NCBI GenBank assembly: GCA_947628465.1
Contig: CANQZZ010000001.1
Span: 1-64,000, forward strand
Source of the DNA: an uncultured Clostridia bacterium
GTDB taxonomy: Bacteria; Bacillota_A; Clostridia; TANB77; CAG-508
Direction of reading: 5' to 3'
Length of the DNA stretch: 64,000 nt
The notes below the pieces were generated by a model that worked only from the letters and a program-made list of their open reading frames with translations, was not told where the DNA came from and did not search any database. This document shows positions 10,901 through 18,664 of the stretch, piece by piece. The position numbers were made by a program, and so were the translations under genes. The first letter of the stretch is position 1; every line of letters begins with the position of its first letter.

Positions 10901-12356
10901 TAAATCAACAGTTTCTTATGAAATGTTAAGTTACGGTTCTATGATAAGACTTATCCCAAAGGATGAGTCACAAGATAAAAATAAGTTTGATGACACTAAA
11001 GATTTACTTGTAAAAACTGTATCTTACAATGATATAGCAATGAATGGGACAAACTCATTCTATAATATAGCATTATTCCCGGATTCAGGTACGAAAAATT
11101 ATCCGTCAGGATATAGTTTAGTTCTAAGAGAACAGCAAGTATTTAACTTTACAGGCGGAGATTCAATTCAGATAGAAGTTAGCAATAAGTACGAAGTAGG
11201 TAAAGAAATGCCGAAGTTTGAAACTGGCAAATGGACTCCGGTTGTAGGATTTTCAGTTAGATACAAGTCTTCTACCTCAACAGCCTATGAAGATCTACCT
11301 AAGATTGCAGTAAGCGAGAATGAAGATGAGTGCTGGAGAGGAACCGCCTTGTTAAACGTTGATTCTTCAAGTACAGACTCACAAGCTATCAATAACAATC
11401 CTGAAGGTACAACTGATGAAGAAATAGCTAATAATAGACAATCCATTCAGCAGTTTACCATAAACGGAGTAAAGTACCCACAAAACAAAGACGGTAATAA
11501 TGATACAGACGGTAATATAGATAAATTTTTAAGTGCAATTCAATACCTATTGTCCAGCGTTCCTATTACAGAAGTAGGCGGAAATAATATAGATATTTCT
11601 TACCTAAATGAGTATGGCGAAGTTAAGAATGTTGATATTATGGTTTATGAATTAAACCCTGCATTTAGTGGAAAAGGCTTTGATAAGATAGGGGATAATA
11701 TACTCTTATCTATAGACGGTCAGGAGCATACTATAGATAATATTCAATTAGAACTTGGCTATAAGTATATCATGGGTATTGTAAATAATTCGGAAGACGT
11801 TAGCTTTTCAATAAAAGGAAAGAAAAAGAACGGAGAGAACTTTAATATAGAGTGTATTACTGAGCCTGAATTAGAATCTTTTTCAAGTGGGTCATGGTTC
11901 TTCTCAATTGATCAGCAAGACTTGTCTGATGATGTGGAAGGTGACGAAGAGAAAAGATTAAATTCTTTTACAATCACCTTTAGTCCAACAGGAGAGAGCG
12001 GAACTAACATAGATCAGAATGCTTCACTTGTATTCGAAGAATTATTAAAATGTACAGATAATGATTTCTACAACGACATAGACGGAAATAAAGTGTACGG
12101 AATATCATCTCAAGATATATTAGAAGAAGTGTCAAGTCTAGATTTAATAGACGATCCTCATGGTAAAGGAAAAGTTCACGGATTCAAGTACAATTACAAA
12201 GTACCAGATGAAGTTTTAATTGAAGACCCGCTAAAAGGAAAGTATTTCTTTAATGAAAATCATGTATTTAACCAGTATACAATTGGCCAAGCACAAATGA
12301 GAATGGCTGGTTACAACGATGATGATTCTAATATTGTTATGATTAACAATAGATAG
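7938..12356 (+). CDS. Baseplate wedge protein, gp6/gpJ-like, very large
   Basis: 1472 residues. The first ~550 residues follow the gp6/gpJ wedge pattern: ISYTNKDFRSL near the start, NESDPAMVLLKLDA, a long beta region, and a region at about 440-520 resembling the C-terminal domain that begins LYQLQIKVVPQYYLSPTQVDEL. About 900 residues of beta-rich, acidic sequence follow that are not part of the usual wedge (T4 gp6 has about 660 residues; P2 gpJ about 300). The extra part may form peripheral baseplate domains like T4 gp7/gp10 or carry receptor-binding modules. Ribosome binding site CGGAGG. Confidence 0.7.
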   Translation: MAVNNNPLSAISYTNKDFRSLIDELIDLTKKLTEKWDPSITNESDPAMVLLKLDAIIGDKNNYNIDKNILEAFPETLTQDVSARSMYNQLAYHMPWYQSATTEIVCSWKGRDLLPGEIVEIPKFTMLCNEDTSVIYTLLTSAVFNYETLTNRIPAAQGVITDLIINGDNEIHLTNLDSNNRIYFGEQTVAENEVFITNVGQGTYWTQVNNLQVEHEGNTFYEFGVDVRSGNVYIEFPEDIETLIGSGLNIKYLSCDGSNGNVSAQQITKFYEEVSVPIQNSEDNDSVLLSGDSFEIYNPAASVDGADPQSIRDAFKGWKRTAGTYDTLVTLRDYINAIYNTGIVSNDIVSDRLTDIQSAYKIITDRSDYSTSIIKTEEGEMTAYDLKLYLLHNPGIVDNIESYESTFEMELDSSQAKFDVISSVENQKCILHDFGTLKPETMCMFRNLYQLQIKVVPQYYLSPTQVDELKRNIVSNLFDVINSRQMEFGKEPDYYLIYDTILNSDERIKLIVLDDFVYTTYATYLDETTQQFKSIPVSTFNDPYILTGTMEELKEKAKNLRNPQRFLFVEDETKIVYKYKKGDSNTVELEQYSDRMNPFRKQIIAKNILAGVTPLYKQETTFKYTVDQEEVSTDSKDVNRLTTYLNISPFGYEEPPKAKEYEESNKENIATYKLKDNESIQFLGPSFISSDSYSGGCYYEFIMNKPSSSETDVFEASSSKFNPDPNNQDYPGYFTWDGKPIAKSAADTEDKGFITLYYFNPHDRYNFIPIYDSMEEGTNIFETEGAIWRDESKKMSFSVAFEEDRVSFYYIDSVYRVRAGESYRLQKDDKIAFFWRESSDDSSAPYLYHVYCGGSNLSDNIIIKPNFTLDAHPFDKSYINKDFWPSGEGDYTGKVMMGNSGVFIAIQNLPVTNVLSGTKTIDIQGLNQVRYEPDTRGIYFITNNISTVEGEEYYRLTFTLEQYTGTDGNVKYCYQYILGPDEYFICINKSTVSYEMLSYGSMIRLIPKDESQDKNKFDDTKDLLVKTVSYNDIAMNGTNSFYNIALFPDSGTKNYPSGYSLVLREQQVFNFTGGDSIQIEVSNKYEVGKEMPKFETGKWTPVVGFSVRYKSSTSTAYEDLPKIAVSENEDECWRGTALLNVDSSSTDSQAINNNPEGTTDEEIANNRQSIQQFTINGVKYPQNKDGNNDTDGNIDKFLSAIQYLLSSVPITEVGGNNIDISYLNEYGEVKNVDIMVYELNPAFSGKGFDKIGDNILLSIDGQEHTIDNIQLELGYKYIMGIVNNSEDVSFSIKGKKKNGENFNIECITEPELESFSSGSWFFSIDQQDLSDDVEGDEEKRLNSFTITFSPTGESGTNIDQNASLVFEELLKCTDNDFYNDIDGNKVYGISSQDILEEVSSLDLIDDPHGKGKVHGFKYNYKVPDEVLIEDPLKGKYFFNENHVFNQYTIGQAQMRMAGYNDDDSNIVMINNR

Positions 12357-12367
12357 GGTGATATTAC

Positions 12368-13096
12368 ATGGCAGTTTGGAGATTACAAGAGCATTCACCT
12401 GATGTGTACCCAAGAAAATCAAGGGATTATCAGTTGTTTTCAGTGTTGTTTGATTGTATAAATAGTGGGATAAAGTTTGATATAGACTCGATACGTGATG
12501 TTGTTGATACTAATCAAATCAGTGAAAGACTTATTCCATATCTACAAACAAAACTAGGATATTTTACAGACCTAAAAATACCAACAGAAAAATTAAGACT
12601 AATCTTAAAAGCATTTTCAACCATAGTCAGAAATAAAGGGTCAAAAATAGGAATACAGCAAGCATGTGAAGTATTCTTAAAAGCAGAAAAAATAGATGCT
12701 GACATGGAAGTTTCTGTCGTAAATGAAATCGATAAAGATAATGAAGACCATTATGTTAAGATATCAACAACAAAAAAGATAGAAGACTATAGCTTGCTAC
12801 AAGATATACTAAGATATGTTTTACCAGCTGGCTACTATATAAAATTCGTATTTCAATCTCCAGATAACCTGTCATCAAAGATAGAATATCAGGATGTTGT
12901 AAGACTTGTGTCAGCCGATAAGATTTTATCTGGTGGCGTACGTCTTCACGATTCTGATACAACTCCAGATGTTATAGACGATGTAAATACCTCTATAGTT
13001 GTAAATCAAAAAGATTTACCAGACTTGTCTAAATCAAAACCTTATGGAAGTTATAAGAAGTTAGGAAGGGAAGATTTATGGGGATTAGACAACTAG
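12368..13096 (+). CDS. Baseplate wedge protein, P2 gpI-like
   Basis: 242 residues. The region around residues 55-105 (ERLIPYLQTKLGYF..., then AFSTIVRNKGSKIGIQQA) matches the phage tail protein I/gpI pattern, in which a helical domain ends with R.KGT..ai. It comes directly after the gp6/gpJ-like gene, as gpI follows gpJ in P2 and many myoviruses. It overlaps the next gene by 19 bases. Confidence 0.6.
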   Translation: MAVWRLQEHSPDVYPRKSRDYQLFSVLFDCINSGIKFDIDSIRDVVDTNQISERLIPYLQTKLGYFTDLKIPTEKLRLILKAFSTIVRNKGSKIGIQQACEVFLKAEKIDADMEVSVVNEIDKDNEDHYVKISTTKKIEDYSLLQDILRYVLPAGYYIKFVFQSPDNLSSKIEYQDVVRLVSADKILSGGVRLHDSDTTPDVIDDVNTSIVVNQKDLPDLSKSKPYGSYKKLGREDLWGLDN

Positions 13097-13629
13097 GAAT
13101 AAATCACCTTTCATATGACGGAATAGTAAGCATAGAGATAAAAGATAAAAAGAATAGATCAAAAATAACTTGGGTACATAATAATGGAACTCCGGCTCTA
13201 GGTACAGTTATATGCAAGTCCTTGATAAGAGGAAATGTAGGTAATGTAAAAGACGATGTAAAACCATATAAGATAAACATTATCGCAAAAGGTGATAAAG
13301 GTATAGGAACTTCTCTTATTACAAGTAGCACACAAATAACTGGTTTCATATCTGGCGTATATGAAGATTTACCTCAAAAGCTTAGAAATGAATCAAACAA
13401 TGTAATTGCATTTACAAGATTTACTTCTGAAATTTCTCCAGAAAATACTTTGATACTTGAAAATCCCGAAAGATTGCAATTAGTTATTCAGGATAAACAC
13501 GGAACACCTCTTGCTTATATAGAAGATGATAGTGCTGGAACAATTTCTGAAATGTACTCTGCATTAAAAAATCAATCAGTAAAGATTGATTGGTACCTTC
13601 TTATTAAGAATGGTAGTAAGGAGGGCTAA
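13078..13629 (+). CDS. Baseplate-associated protein, paralogue A
   Basis: 183 residues, no family recognised. It aligns along its whole length with the next gene: both have Y-x-GIV near the start, N-x-GT-x-x-LG-x-x-IC-x-SLI at about 35-50, and a C-terminal LAYIE-[DE]-DS followed by a hydrophobic DWY/FxLI ending. The pair is clearly a tandem duplication. Its place at the end of the baseplate operon suggests a virion protein, perhaps a fibre-attachment or wedge component. Confidence 0.5.
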   Translation: MGIRQLGINHLSYDGIVSIEIKDKKNRSKITWVHNNGTPALGTVICKSLIRGNVGNVKDDVKPYKINIIAKGDKGIGTSLITSSTQITGFISGVYEDLPQKLRNESNNVIAFTRFTSEISPENTLILENPERLQLVIQDKHGTPLAYIEDDSAGTISEMYSALKNQSVKIDWYLLIKNGSKEG

Positions 13630-13632
13630 GAA

Positions 13633-14184
13633 ATGAGTAACTTGTTGTATAAAGGAATTGTAAGATTAACTACAAAAGATACAGGTGCTACATCAATTAT
13701 TTATAATACTGGTACGGAAAGACTCGGAAGGATAATATGCGATTCTTTGATTCCTGGTAGAACAGTTGATGATAGATATAAGCCTTGTAAACTAAATCTG
13801 TTTATAGGAAATTATCCTTGTTTTAACAGGGTTGTTCCTATTACTGGTTCTATTTATGGGCCTGTTAATGACCTACCGGAAGAAATAAAGAGTATCGTTG
13901 TTTCAAAAGCCTCTACAGAAGAAGCAAAGGATATAACCTTAAACGATGTATCTCTGGGTTTTGTAAGATTTATTTCAGCAATGATAAAAACAAAAGAAGA
14001 TAACTTTTCAAAATCTTCTTCAAATAGTATAAGATTATCTTTGTTTAATGCTGTAAATGAGGAATTAGCGTATATTGAAGAAGATTCATATAAGACCTTG
14101 TCAACTGCTTACGATGAAATTAAGAGTGGAAAAGAAGTAATTGTTGACTGGTTTATGTTAATAGTAAATAGTCAGGTGATATAA
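13633..14184 (+). CDS. Baseplate-associated protein, paralogue B
   Basis: 183 residues, the same length as the upstream gene and sharing its motifs (YKGIV, NTGTERLGRIICDSLI, ELAYIEEDS, DWFMLI). Ribosome binding site GGAGGG lies directly upstream. No catalytic motif or membrane segment is visible. Divergence between the copies is high, so the duplication is not recent and both are probably functional, possibly as a hetero-oligomer. Confidence 0.5.
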   Translation: MSNLLYKGIVRLTTKDTGATSIIYNTGTERLGRIICDSLIPGRTVDDRYKPCKLNLFIGNYPCFNRVVPITGSIYGPVNDLPEEIKSIVVSKASTEEAKDITLNDVSLGFVRFISAMIKTKEDNFSKSSSNSIRLSLFNAVNEELAYIEEDSYKTLSTAYDEIKSGKEVIVDWFMLIVNSQVI

Positions 14185-14726
14185 TGTATTTACCATCAGA
14201 ACAAGTTAAAGCATTCCCCCTTGCGGCACCTCGTTCAAATAGTAGCAATGATATAACAAGTAGATTATTTTATGAACAGAATGTAACTAATCTCATAAGG
14301 CAGCTTGTAGACGTTGAGGGATTTATTATTTCAGGGAATGTTGATCCCTCTACTGGATTTGTAAAAGATAAACTTTGTTTTAACATATATGGGTATTATT
14401 TTGAGCTTTCAGATAAAGCGGAAATAACTGCTATCGAAGGGGATAGTACTAATAGTGTATATGTGGGAATAAAGCTGATATCGGATGATAGCGGTCCAGT
14501 GTACCCATTGGAGATTTCTGGTCAAGATGAAAATGGAAGCTATACCGGGTTAGAATTTAGTTGGACAGAATTCGGAGATGAGTATAAATCTTTTCAGCTT
14601 TTAGAAAAAGTTTCAGATTCGTCCAGCAGTGGCTCAGGAGAAAAATGGCAACTATGTCCTAAAAGTTATAATATGTTCGATGCTACAAAAAGGTTCTCGA
14701 TAGATTGGATAGACGCAAAGCACTAA
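14184..14726 (+). CDS. Structural protein, end of the tail operon
   Basis: 180 residues, unrecognised. It starts on the last base of the previous gene with CAGGTG upstream, so it is translationally coupled. The N-terminal ~35 residues are polar and helical, the remainder beta-rich, with a serine-rich linker (SSSSGSG) at about 150. It is followed by a cluster of hairpins with no further late gene, so it appears to close the baseplate transcription unit. Confidence 0.45.
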   Translation: MYLPSEQVKAFPLAAPRSNSSNDITSRLFYEQNVTNLIRQLVDVEGFIISGNVDPSTGFVKDKLCFNIYGYYFELSDKAEITAIEGDSTNSVYVGIKLISDDSGPVYPLEISGQDENGSYTGLEFSWTEFGDEYKSFQLLEKVSDSSSSGSGEKWQLCPKSYNMFDATKRFSIDWIDAKH

Positions 14727-14812
14727 GCAGCATTAAAGCTGCTTATATATTCAAACGGTATATAAAATTATACCTACCCTATTGATAAAACGGTAGCAGC
14801 TATAAGCTGCTA
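14724..14812 (+). repeat. Cluster of three hairpins, possible terminator region
   Basis: Three inverted repeats follow the last tail gene: TAAGCAGC/GCTGCTTA (14724-14745), GGTATA/TATACC in the middle, and TAGCAGCT/AGCTGCTA (14794-14812). The outer two share the GCAGC/GCTGC core. No U-run follows any of them, so they are not textbook intrinsic terminators; RNA processing or partial termination between late and replication modules is possible. Confidence 0.4.
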
Positions 14813-14861
14813 AGAGATGCATATAGATGTAAATAAGTTTGTTAAATAATAGGTTGATAGA

Positions 14862-15137
14862 ATGGAAGATTTTATAATTGAATGCCCTCGTTGTGGTAGA
14901 CAGTATCACTTTCAAGAAATAGTAATGCCAGCAACTGTTTTTCAACACTTAGATAGTATACTAAGAGACAAGAACGGAAAAATAATTGATATTATTGGTG
15001 ACTTATCAAAAATGGAAGAATATTATTTTTGTGATAGTTGTGACGCACCAATTAAGGTTAAAGTAAAACTAGAATTTGAAACAAGCATAGAATCAAAGTA
15101 TGATTTCTTAAATGATGCTGTAACGGTGATTGAATGA
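14862..15137 (+). CDS. Small zinc-ribbon protein
   Basis: 91 residues with two CxxC pairs, CPRCG at residues 8-12 and CDSCD near 61-65, which would form a zinc ribbon of about 50 residues spacing. No other domain is seen. The end overlaps the start of the SNF2 helicase gene by four bases (ATGA), so the two are coupled. Zinc ribbons of this type often bind nucleic acid or serve as protein adaptors; the partner may be the helicase. Confidence 0.5.
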   Translation: MEDFIIECPRCGRQYHFQEIVMPATVFQHLDSILRDKNGKIIDIIGDLSKMEEYYFCDSCDAPIKVKVKLEFETSIESKYDFLNDAVTVIE

Positions 15138-16801
15138 TTATAATCAAAGAAGGAATTCCCACAAAAATACCTGGCATAACTTCACTTTATGTTAAGATAA
15201 ATCCAGTAAAAGAACTTCTTGATATTATAAAACAATGTACTCCTACAAACTTTGATAAGAAAACAAAGTTGTGGGAGATTCCTTGTACTCGTTTAGCAAA
15301 ATTCATAAACATTGCTCATTGTTATGATAGTATTGAATTAGATTTACTACCTGATGAACACTTTGAACCTATAGAATATAAATTAGGTGAATATAAAACA
15401 AAACCATTCAAACATCAACTTGAAGGAATACAGTATGGATTAAATCATGATTGTTTTCTTTTGTTAGATGTTCCAGGTTTAGGAAAAACTTTACAACTTA
15501 TTTATCTTGCACAAGAACTAAAGAAAAGAGAAAATATAGAACACTGTCTTATCATATGCGGTATTAACACACTTAAAACAAACTGGGAGAAAGAAATAGA
15601 AAAACACTCTGATTTAAGTTTTACTATACCCGGTAAGAAGATAAGTAAAACAGGAAAAGTAACTTATGGAACAATTCCGGAAAGAGCTAAGGCTCTAAAA
15701 GAAAAAATCAATGAGTTTTTTGTAATTATCAATATTGAAAGTCTCCGTTCAGATGAAGTTGTTGAAGCGATTGTAAAAAGTGAAAATAAGTTTGATATGA
15801 TTGCTTTAGATGAAGCTCATGTTTGTAAATCTAGTAAATCTTCACAGGGGAAGAATCTACTAAAACTTAAAGATGCAAAACACAGAATAGCAATGACAGG
15901 AACACTTTTACTTAACAATCCACTTGATGTTTTTGTTCCGTTAAAGTGGATTGATGCAGAGCATTCAACACTAACAAACTTTAAACAACAGTATTTGGAA
16001 TTTGGTGGTAATTTTGGTAATGAAGTAATAGGATATAAACACGTAGAAAATCTTCAAGAACAGATATCAAAATATTCTATAAGACGACAAAAGGATTTAC
16101 TTGATTTACCTGAAAAAAATATTATTGATGAATACCTTGATATGAGCCCAGAACAATCGAAGTTCTATAATGATATCTTACAAGGTATTCTAGATGATGT
16201 AGATAAAGTAACAATAGATACTTCAGGAATATTGAGTATGTGCACCAGATTAAGACAAGCTGCGTCTTGTCCTAGTATCCTAACATCTAGTCAAATACCT
16301 TCGGTTAAGGCTGAAAGATGTCTTGAGCATGTTGAGGAGATTGTAAATTCCGGAAATAAAGTTGTAATATTCTCACAGTTTAAGAAAACACTTGATGATG
16401 TAGCTAAAGGTGTTGAAAAATACGGTTCACTTATCTGTACAGGTGACATTCCTGATACTATAATAAATGATAATATTGAAAAATTTCAGAATGATGATAA
16501 CTATAAAGTTATGCTGTGTACTATACAAAAGATGGGAACAGGAGTAACATTGAATGCTGCATCTTATGCTATATTCTTAGAAACATCGTTTGTATATGGA
16601 TTACAAGAGCAACATGAGGACAGAATATACAGAATTGGTAGCAAAAACCCTGTTTTTATCTATAGGCTATGGTGTAATAATACTTTTGATCAACGAATAA
16701 AACAACTGCTAGATCAAAAACAAGTACTATCAGATTATGTTATTGATAAGAGGACAGATAGAGATAAAATTGATATACTGAAATCTTTATTAATCGTATA
16801 A
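15134..16801 (+). CDS. SNF2-family DNA-dependent ATPase/helicase
   Basis: 555 residues. Superfamily 2 motifs are in order: Q-like KPFKHQLEGI near 97, Walker A PGLGKT near 114-119, motif II DEAH near 226-229, motif III MTGTLLLNNP near 253, and the C-terminal RecA lobe with VIFSQF, GTGVTLNAASY and HEDRIYRIG near 493-501. The N-terminal ~90 residues resemble the small HARP/SMARCAL1-type domain that often precedes phage SNF2 helicases. Role: ATP-driven DNA translocation in replication, recombination or repair. Related proteins in T4-like phages remodel forks (UvsW-like function), but the exact role here is inferred. Confidence 0.85.
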   Translation: MIIIKEGIPTKIPGITSLYVKINPVKELLDIIKQCTPTNFDKKTKLWEIPCTRLAKFINIAHCYDSIELDLLPDEHFEPIEYKLGEYKTKPFKHQLEGIQYGLNHDCFLLLDVPGLGKTLQLIYLAQELKKRENIEHCLIICGINTLKTNWEKEIEKHSDLSFTIPGKKISKTGKVTYGTIPERAKALKEKINEFFVIINIESLRSDEVVEAIVKSENKFDMIALDEAHVCKSSKSSQGKNLLKLKDAKHRIAMTGTLLLNNPLDVFVPLKWIDAEHSTLTNFKQQYLEFGGNFGNEVIGYKHVENLQEQISKYSIRRQKDLLDLPEKNIIDEYLDMSPEQSKFYNDILQGILDDVDKVTIDTSGILSMCTRLRQAASCPSILTSSQIPSVKAERCLEHVEEIVNSGNKVVIFSQFKKTLDDVAKGVEKYGSLICTGDIPDTIINDNIEKFQNDDNYKVMLCTIQKMGTGVTLNAASYAIFLETSFVYGLQEQHEDRIYRIGSKNPVFIYRLWCNNTFDQRIKQLLDQKQVLSDYVIDKRTDRDKIDILKSLLIV

Positions 16802-16965
16802 TATATATATAAATATAGTAATATAATTATATATATATATTTAATATTATAATATTATAATTATATTATATTATATATACATATATATAACTTTGTATAA
16901 CAAAGTTATAATAAATATCATTATATCTAATAATTAATATAACTTAATTATTATATTATATATAG
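16802..16965 (+). other. Almost pure A/T tract, candidate replication origin or unwinding element
   Basis: About 160 bases with only a handful of G or C, built from TATA/ATATTA repeats, with a perfect 8-bp inverted repeat AACTTTGT/ACAAAGTT around 16891-16909. It separates the helicase gene from the replication operon. No coding potential on either strand. AT-rich unwinding tracts beside replication genes are typical of origins; no DnaA boxes or clear iterons were seen, so origin function is only suggested. Confidence 0.35.
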
Positions 16966-16976
16966 GGCAGATAAAG

Positions 16977-17038
16977 ATGAAAATCCGATTATGGTGATCT
17001 TAAAAGTAGAAACCATAGTTGGATTTTCATTGTTTTTA
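16977..17038 (+). terminator. Intrinsic terminator
   Basis: Long inverted repeat: ATGAAAATCC...ATGGT at 16977-16995 pairs with ACCAT...GGATTTTCAT at 17013-17031 (19 bp with two mismatches), followed by TGTTTTT. It would end transcription coming from the tail and helicase genes. Its 3' arm overlaps the -35 element of the next promoter. Confidence 0.75.
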
Positions 17039-17048
17039 TGCTATAATA
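17020..17048 (+). promoter_or_regulatory. Promoter of the replication operon
   Basis: TTGGAT (17020-17025), 17 bases, TATAAT (17043-17048) with an extended -10 TGC before it. It has the same layout as the recurring phage promoter of this window (AGTTG...ATGCTATAAT). The -35 lies in the 3' arm of the terminator just upstream, so termination and initiation elements share sequence. Confidence 0.75.
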
Positions 17049-17142
17049 ATTGTAGAATTGAAAAAGATTAAGATGTATACAAATTTGCAGAAATACTATT
17101 GATTGCGGTTATGTATTCAATGATAGTGAGGAGGTGTTAAAT

Positions 17143-17922
17143 ATTCTTAGTGAACTTAAGAATTCATACTTGGAAGTGGCAAATAGAATTCCTGGATGGG
17201 AAAAGATGTCACAGATTGAATTAGGAAATCTTTATTCAACGGATACTGCTAATAGAGATGCATATCTTGCAGCAATAGCAGTTAGATACTGGAATATTCT
17301 TTCAAAAGCCTTGTATCTAAACAACCATTCTTTTACGGAAGAAGAAGCTTATGACTGGTTTACGGATGCTTTGTTGTACACTCTTGAAACACAACAATGG
17401 AAAAATCCAAAGAGTACAGTTTACAATGACCCCAAGGCAATAGAAAAGATGTTAAATACATGTTTTCATTCTAGTAAAGCTAACTGGTTTCAAGCATCAA
17501 ATAGATATAAGCGGAAGATAAACCACAGTTTATTTAGTTTGGATTGTTTGAAGGAAGATTTTGCAGATTGTTTTGAACCAGTAGCAGAAGATAATGATAT
17601 ATTAGAATATAGTATAAAAGATTTGGTTTATAAAGCATTTAGAGATAAACAGTATCTTTTTTCTTTGATGTTGGATTTAATAGTTAATGATATAGAATTG
17701 GGACCTATCAATAATGATAAGTCACTTATTTCTGCAATAAAGAAATCAATAAAGTCCTTACCAGACGATTATGTTTACAGTTTTTCATCGAATTATAATC
17801 TAGATTCAAAATTAGTTGAAAATTCTTTTAAGTTAATCTATAATATGAGTGATGATAGATTGACAAAATCTATAGAGGGATATATCTATAAGTTAAGAAG
17901 TATTTTCAGGAGAGACAAGTAG
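17143..17922 (+). CDS. Putative phage RNA polymerase sigma factor-like protein
   Basis: About 259 residues. The region at ~30-130 (AYLAAIAVRYWN, EEEAYDWFTDALLYTLETQQW, then an NRYKRKIN motif) is like the sigma region 2-type proteins found in large Firmicute phages; region 4 is not clear. The only conventional start, GTG 17134, lies inside the strong ribosome binding site GAGGAGGTG; the ATT at 17143 is at proper spacing, so an ATT start is proposed. It is the first gene after the replication promoter. Sigma function is a tentative family call. Confidence 0.45.
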   Translation: MLSELKNSYLEVANRIPGWEKMSQIELGNLYSTDTANRDAYLAAIAVRYWNILSKALYLNNHSFTEEEAYDWFTDALLYTLETQQWKNPKSTVYNDPKAIEKMLNTCFHSSKANWFQASNRYKRKINHSLFSLDCLKEDFADCFEPVAEDNDILEYSIKDLVYKAFRDKQYLFSLMLDLIVNDIELGPINNDKSLISAIKKSIKSLPDDYVYSFSSNYNLDSKLVENSFKLIYNMSDDRLTKSIEGYIYKLRSIFRRDK

Positions 17923-17923
17923 T

Positions 17924-18664
17924 TTGCTGATTGATTTACTTAGTATGGATAACTATATTAGCTTTAATGTTAAAGTTGCGGATGTACTCGGACTGAATGA
18001 AGCAGTATACTTATCTGAATTGATGAATATCAATGAAAAGGCAATAAGAAAATCAACTGTTGTTGACAACTTCTTTACGATTGATAGGGCATACCTAACA
18101 AAAAGAACAACGTTGACAAAAGAGCAACAATTGAAGATTGATAAGTTTTTTTCAGAAATCGGAATTCTTACTATTGACCCAGAAAATCATAATGCTATAA
18201 CATTGAATATTTCTGTATTGACAAAACTTCTTGATGCTGAAGAGGGAGAAGACACCATTAAACAACTGAAAGACAATAGGAAAGCGATTCAAAAACTGAA
18301 ATCAAATAACAAGATGACAAAAGAACAACAATCCTGTGAAGAGATGAAAACTTATATACTAACTGATAATACTGAGTTATATGAAGCATATTGCGATTGG
18401 ATTGATTCAGTCTTTTCAAAGTTACATTGGATGTCCGCTAAATCAGTTAAAGTAGGTCAGAAGTTAGTAGATGAAGCCAGTGGAAGAGATTTAGATATAG
18501 CATTGAAGATTATTGAGATAGCAACAGTTAACGGCTATAAAGATATGACTTGGGCAGTTAAAACATACAAAGAGAACTATGAGTTGAATTATAGGTTGAA
18601 ATATTCTAAGAATAAGATTTCAAATCAGAAAGAAAAAATATCATTGGATGAAGAGGTATTCTGA
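17924..18664 (+). CDS. DnaD-like replisome organiser / replication initiation protein
   Basis: 246 residues, TTG start, AGGAGAG upstream. The N-terminal ~95 residues look like a winged-helix domain (FNVKVADVLGLNEAVYLSEL...). A charged linker follows, then a C-terminal helical domain at about 150-225 with SAKSVKVGQKLV...ALKIIEIAT, which recalls DnaD/phage replisome organiser C-termini. It sits directly before the helicase loader and helicase, as in Firmicute phage replication modules. Origin binding and helicase recruitment are inferred. Confidence 0.5.
   Translation: MLIDLLSMDNYISFNVKVADVLGLNEAVYLSELMNINEKAIRKSTVVDNFFTIDRAYLTKRTTLTKEQQLKIDKFFSEIGILTIDPENHNAITLNISVLTKLLDAEEGEDTIKQLKDNRKAIQKLKSNNKMTKEQQSCEEMKTYILTDNTELYEAYCDWIDSVFSKLHWMSAKSVKVGQKLVDEASGRDLDIALKIIEIATVNGYKDMTWAVKTYKENYELNYRLKYSKNKISNQKEKISLDEEVF

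Noticed and set aside
16801..16965. CRISPR-like or iteron array in the A/T tract
   Set aside because: The TATA/ATATTA units are irregular, without constant repeat length or unique spacers; they are simple-sequence AT richness.
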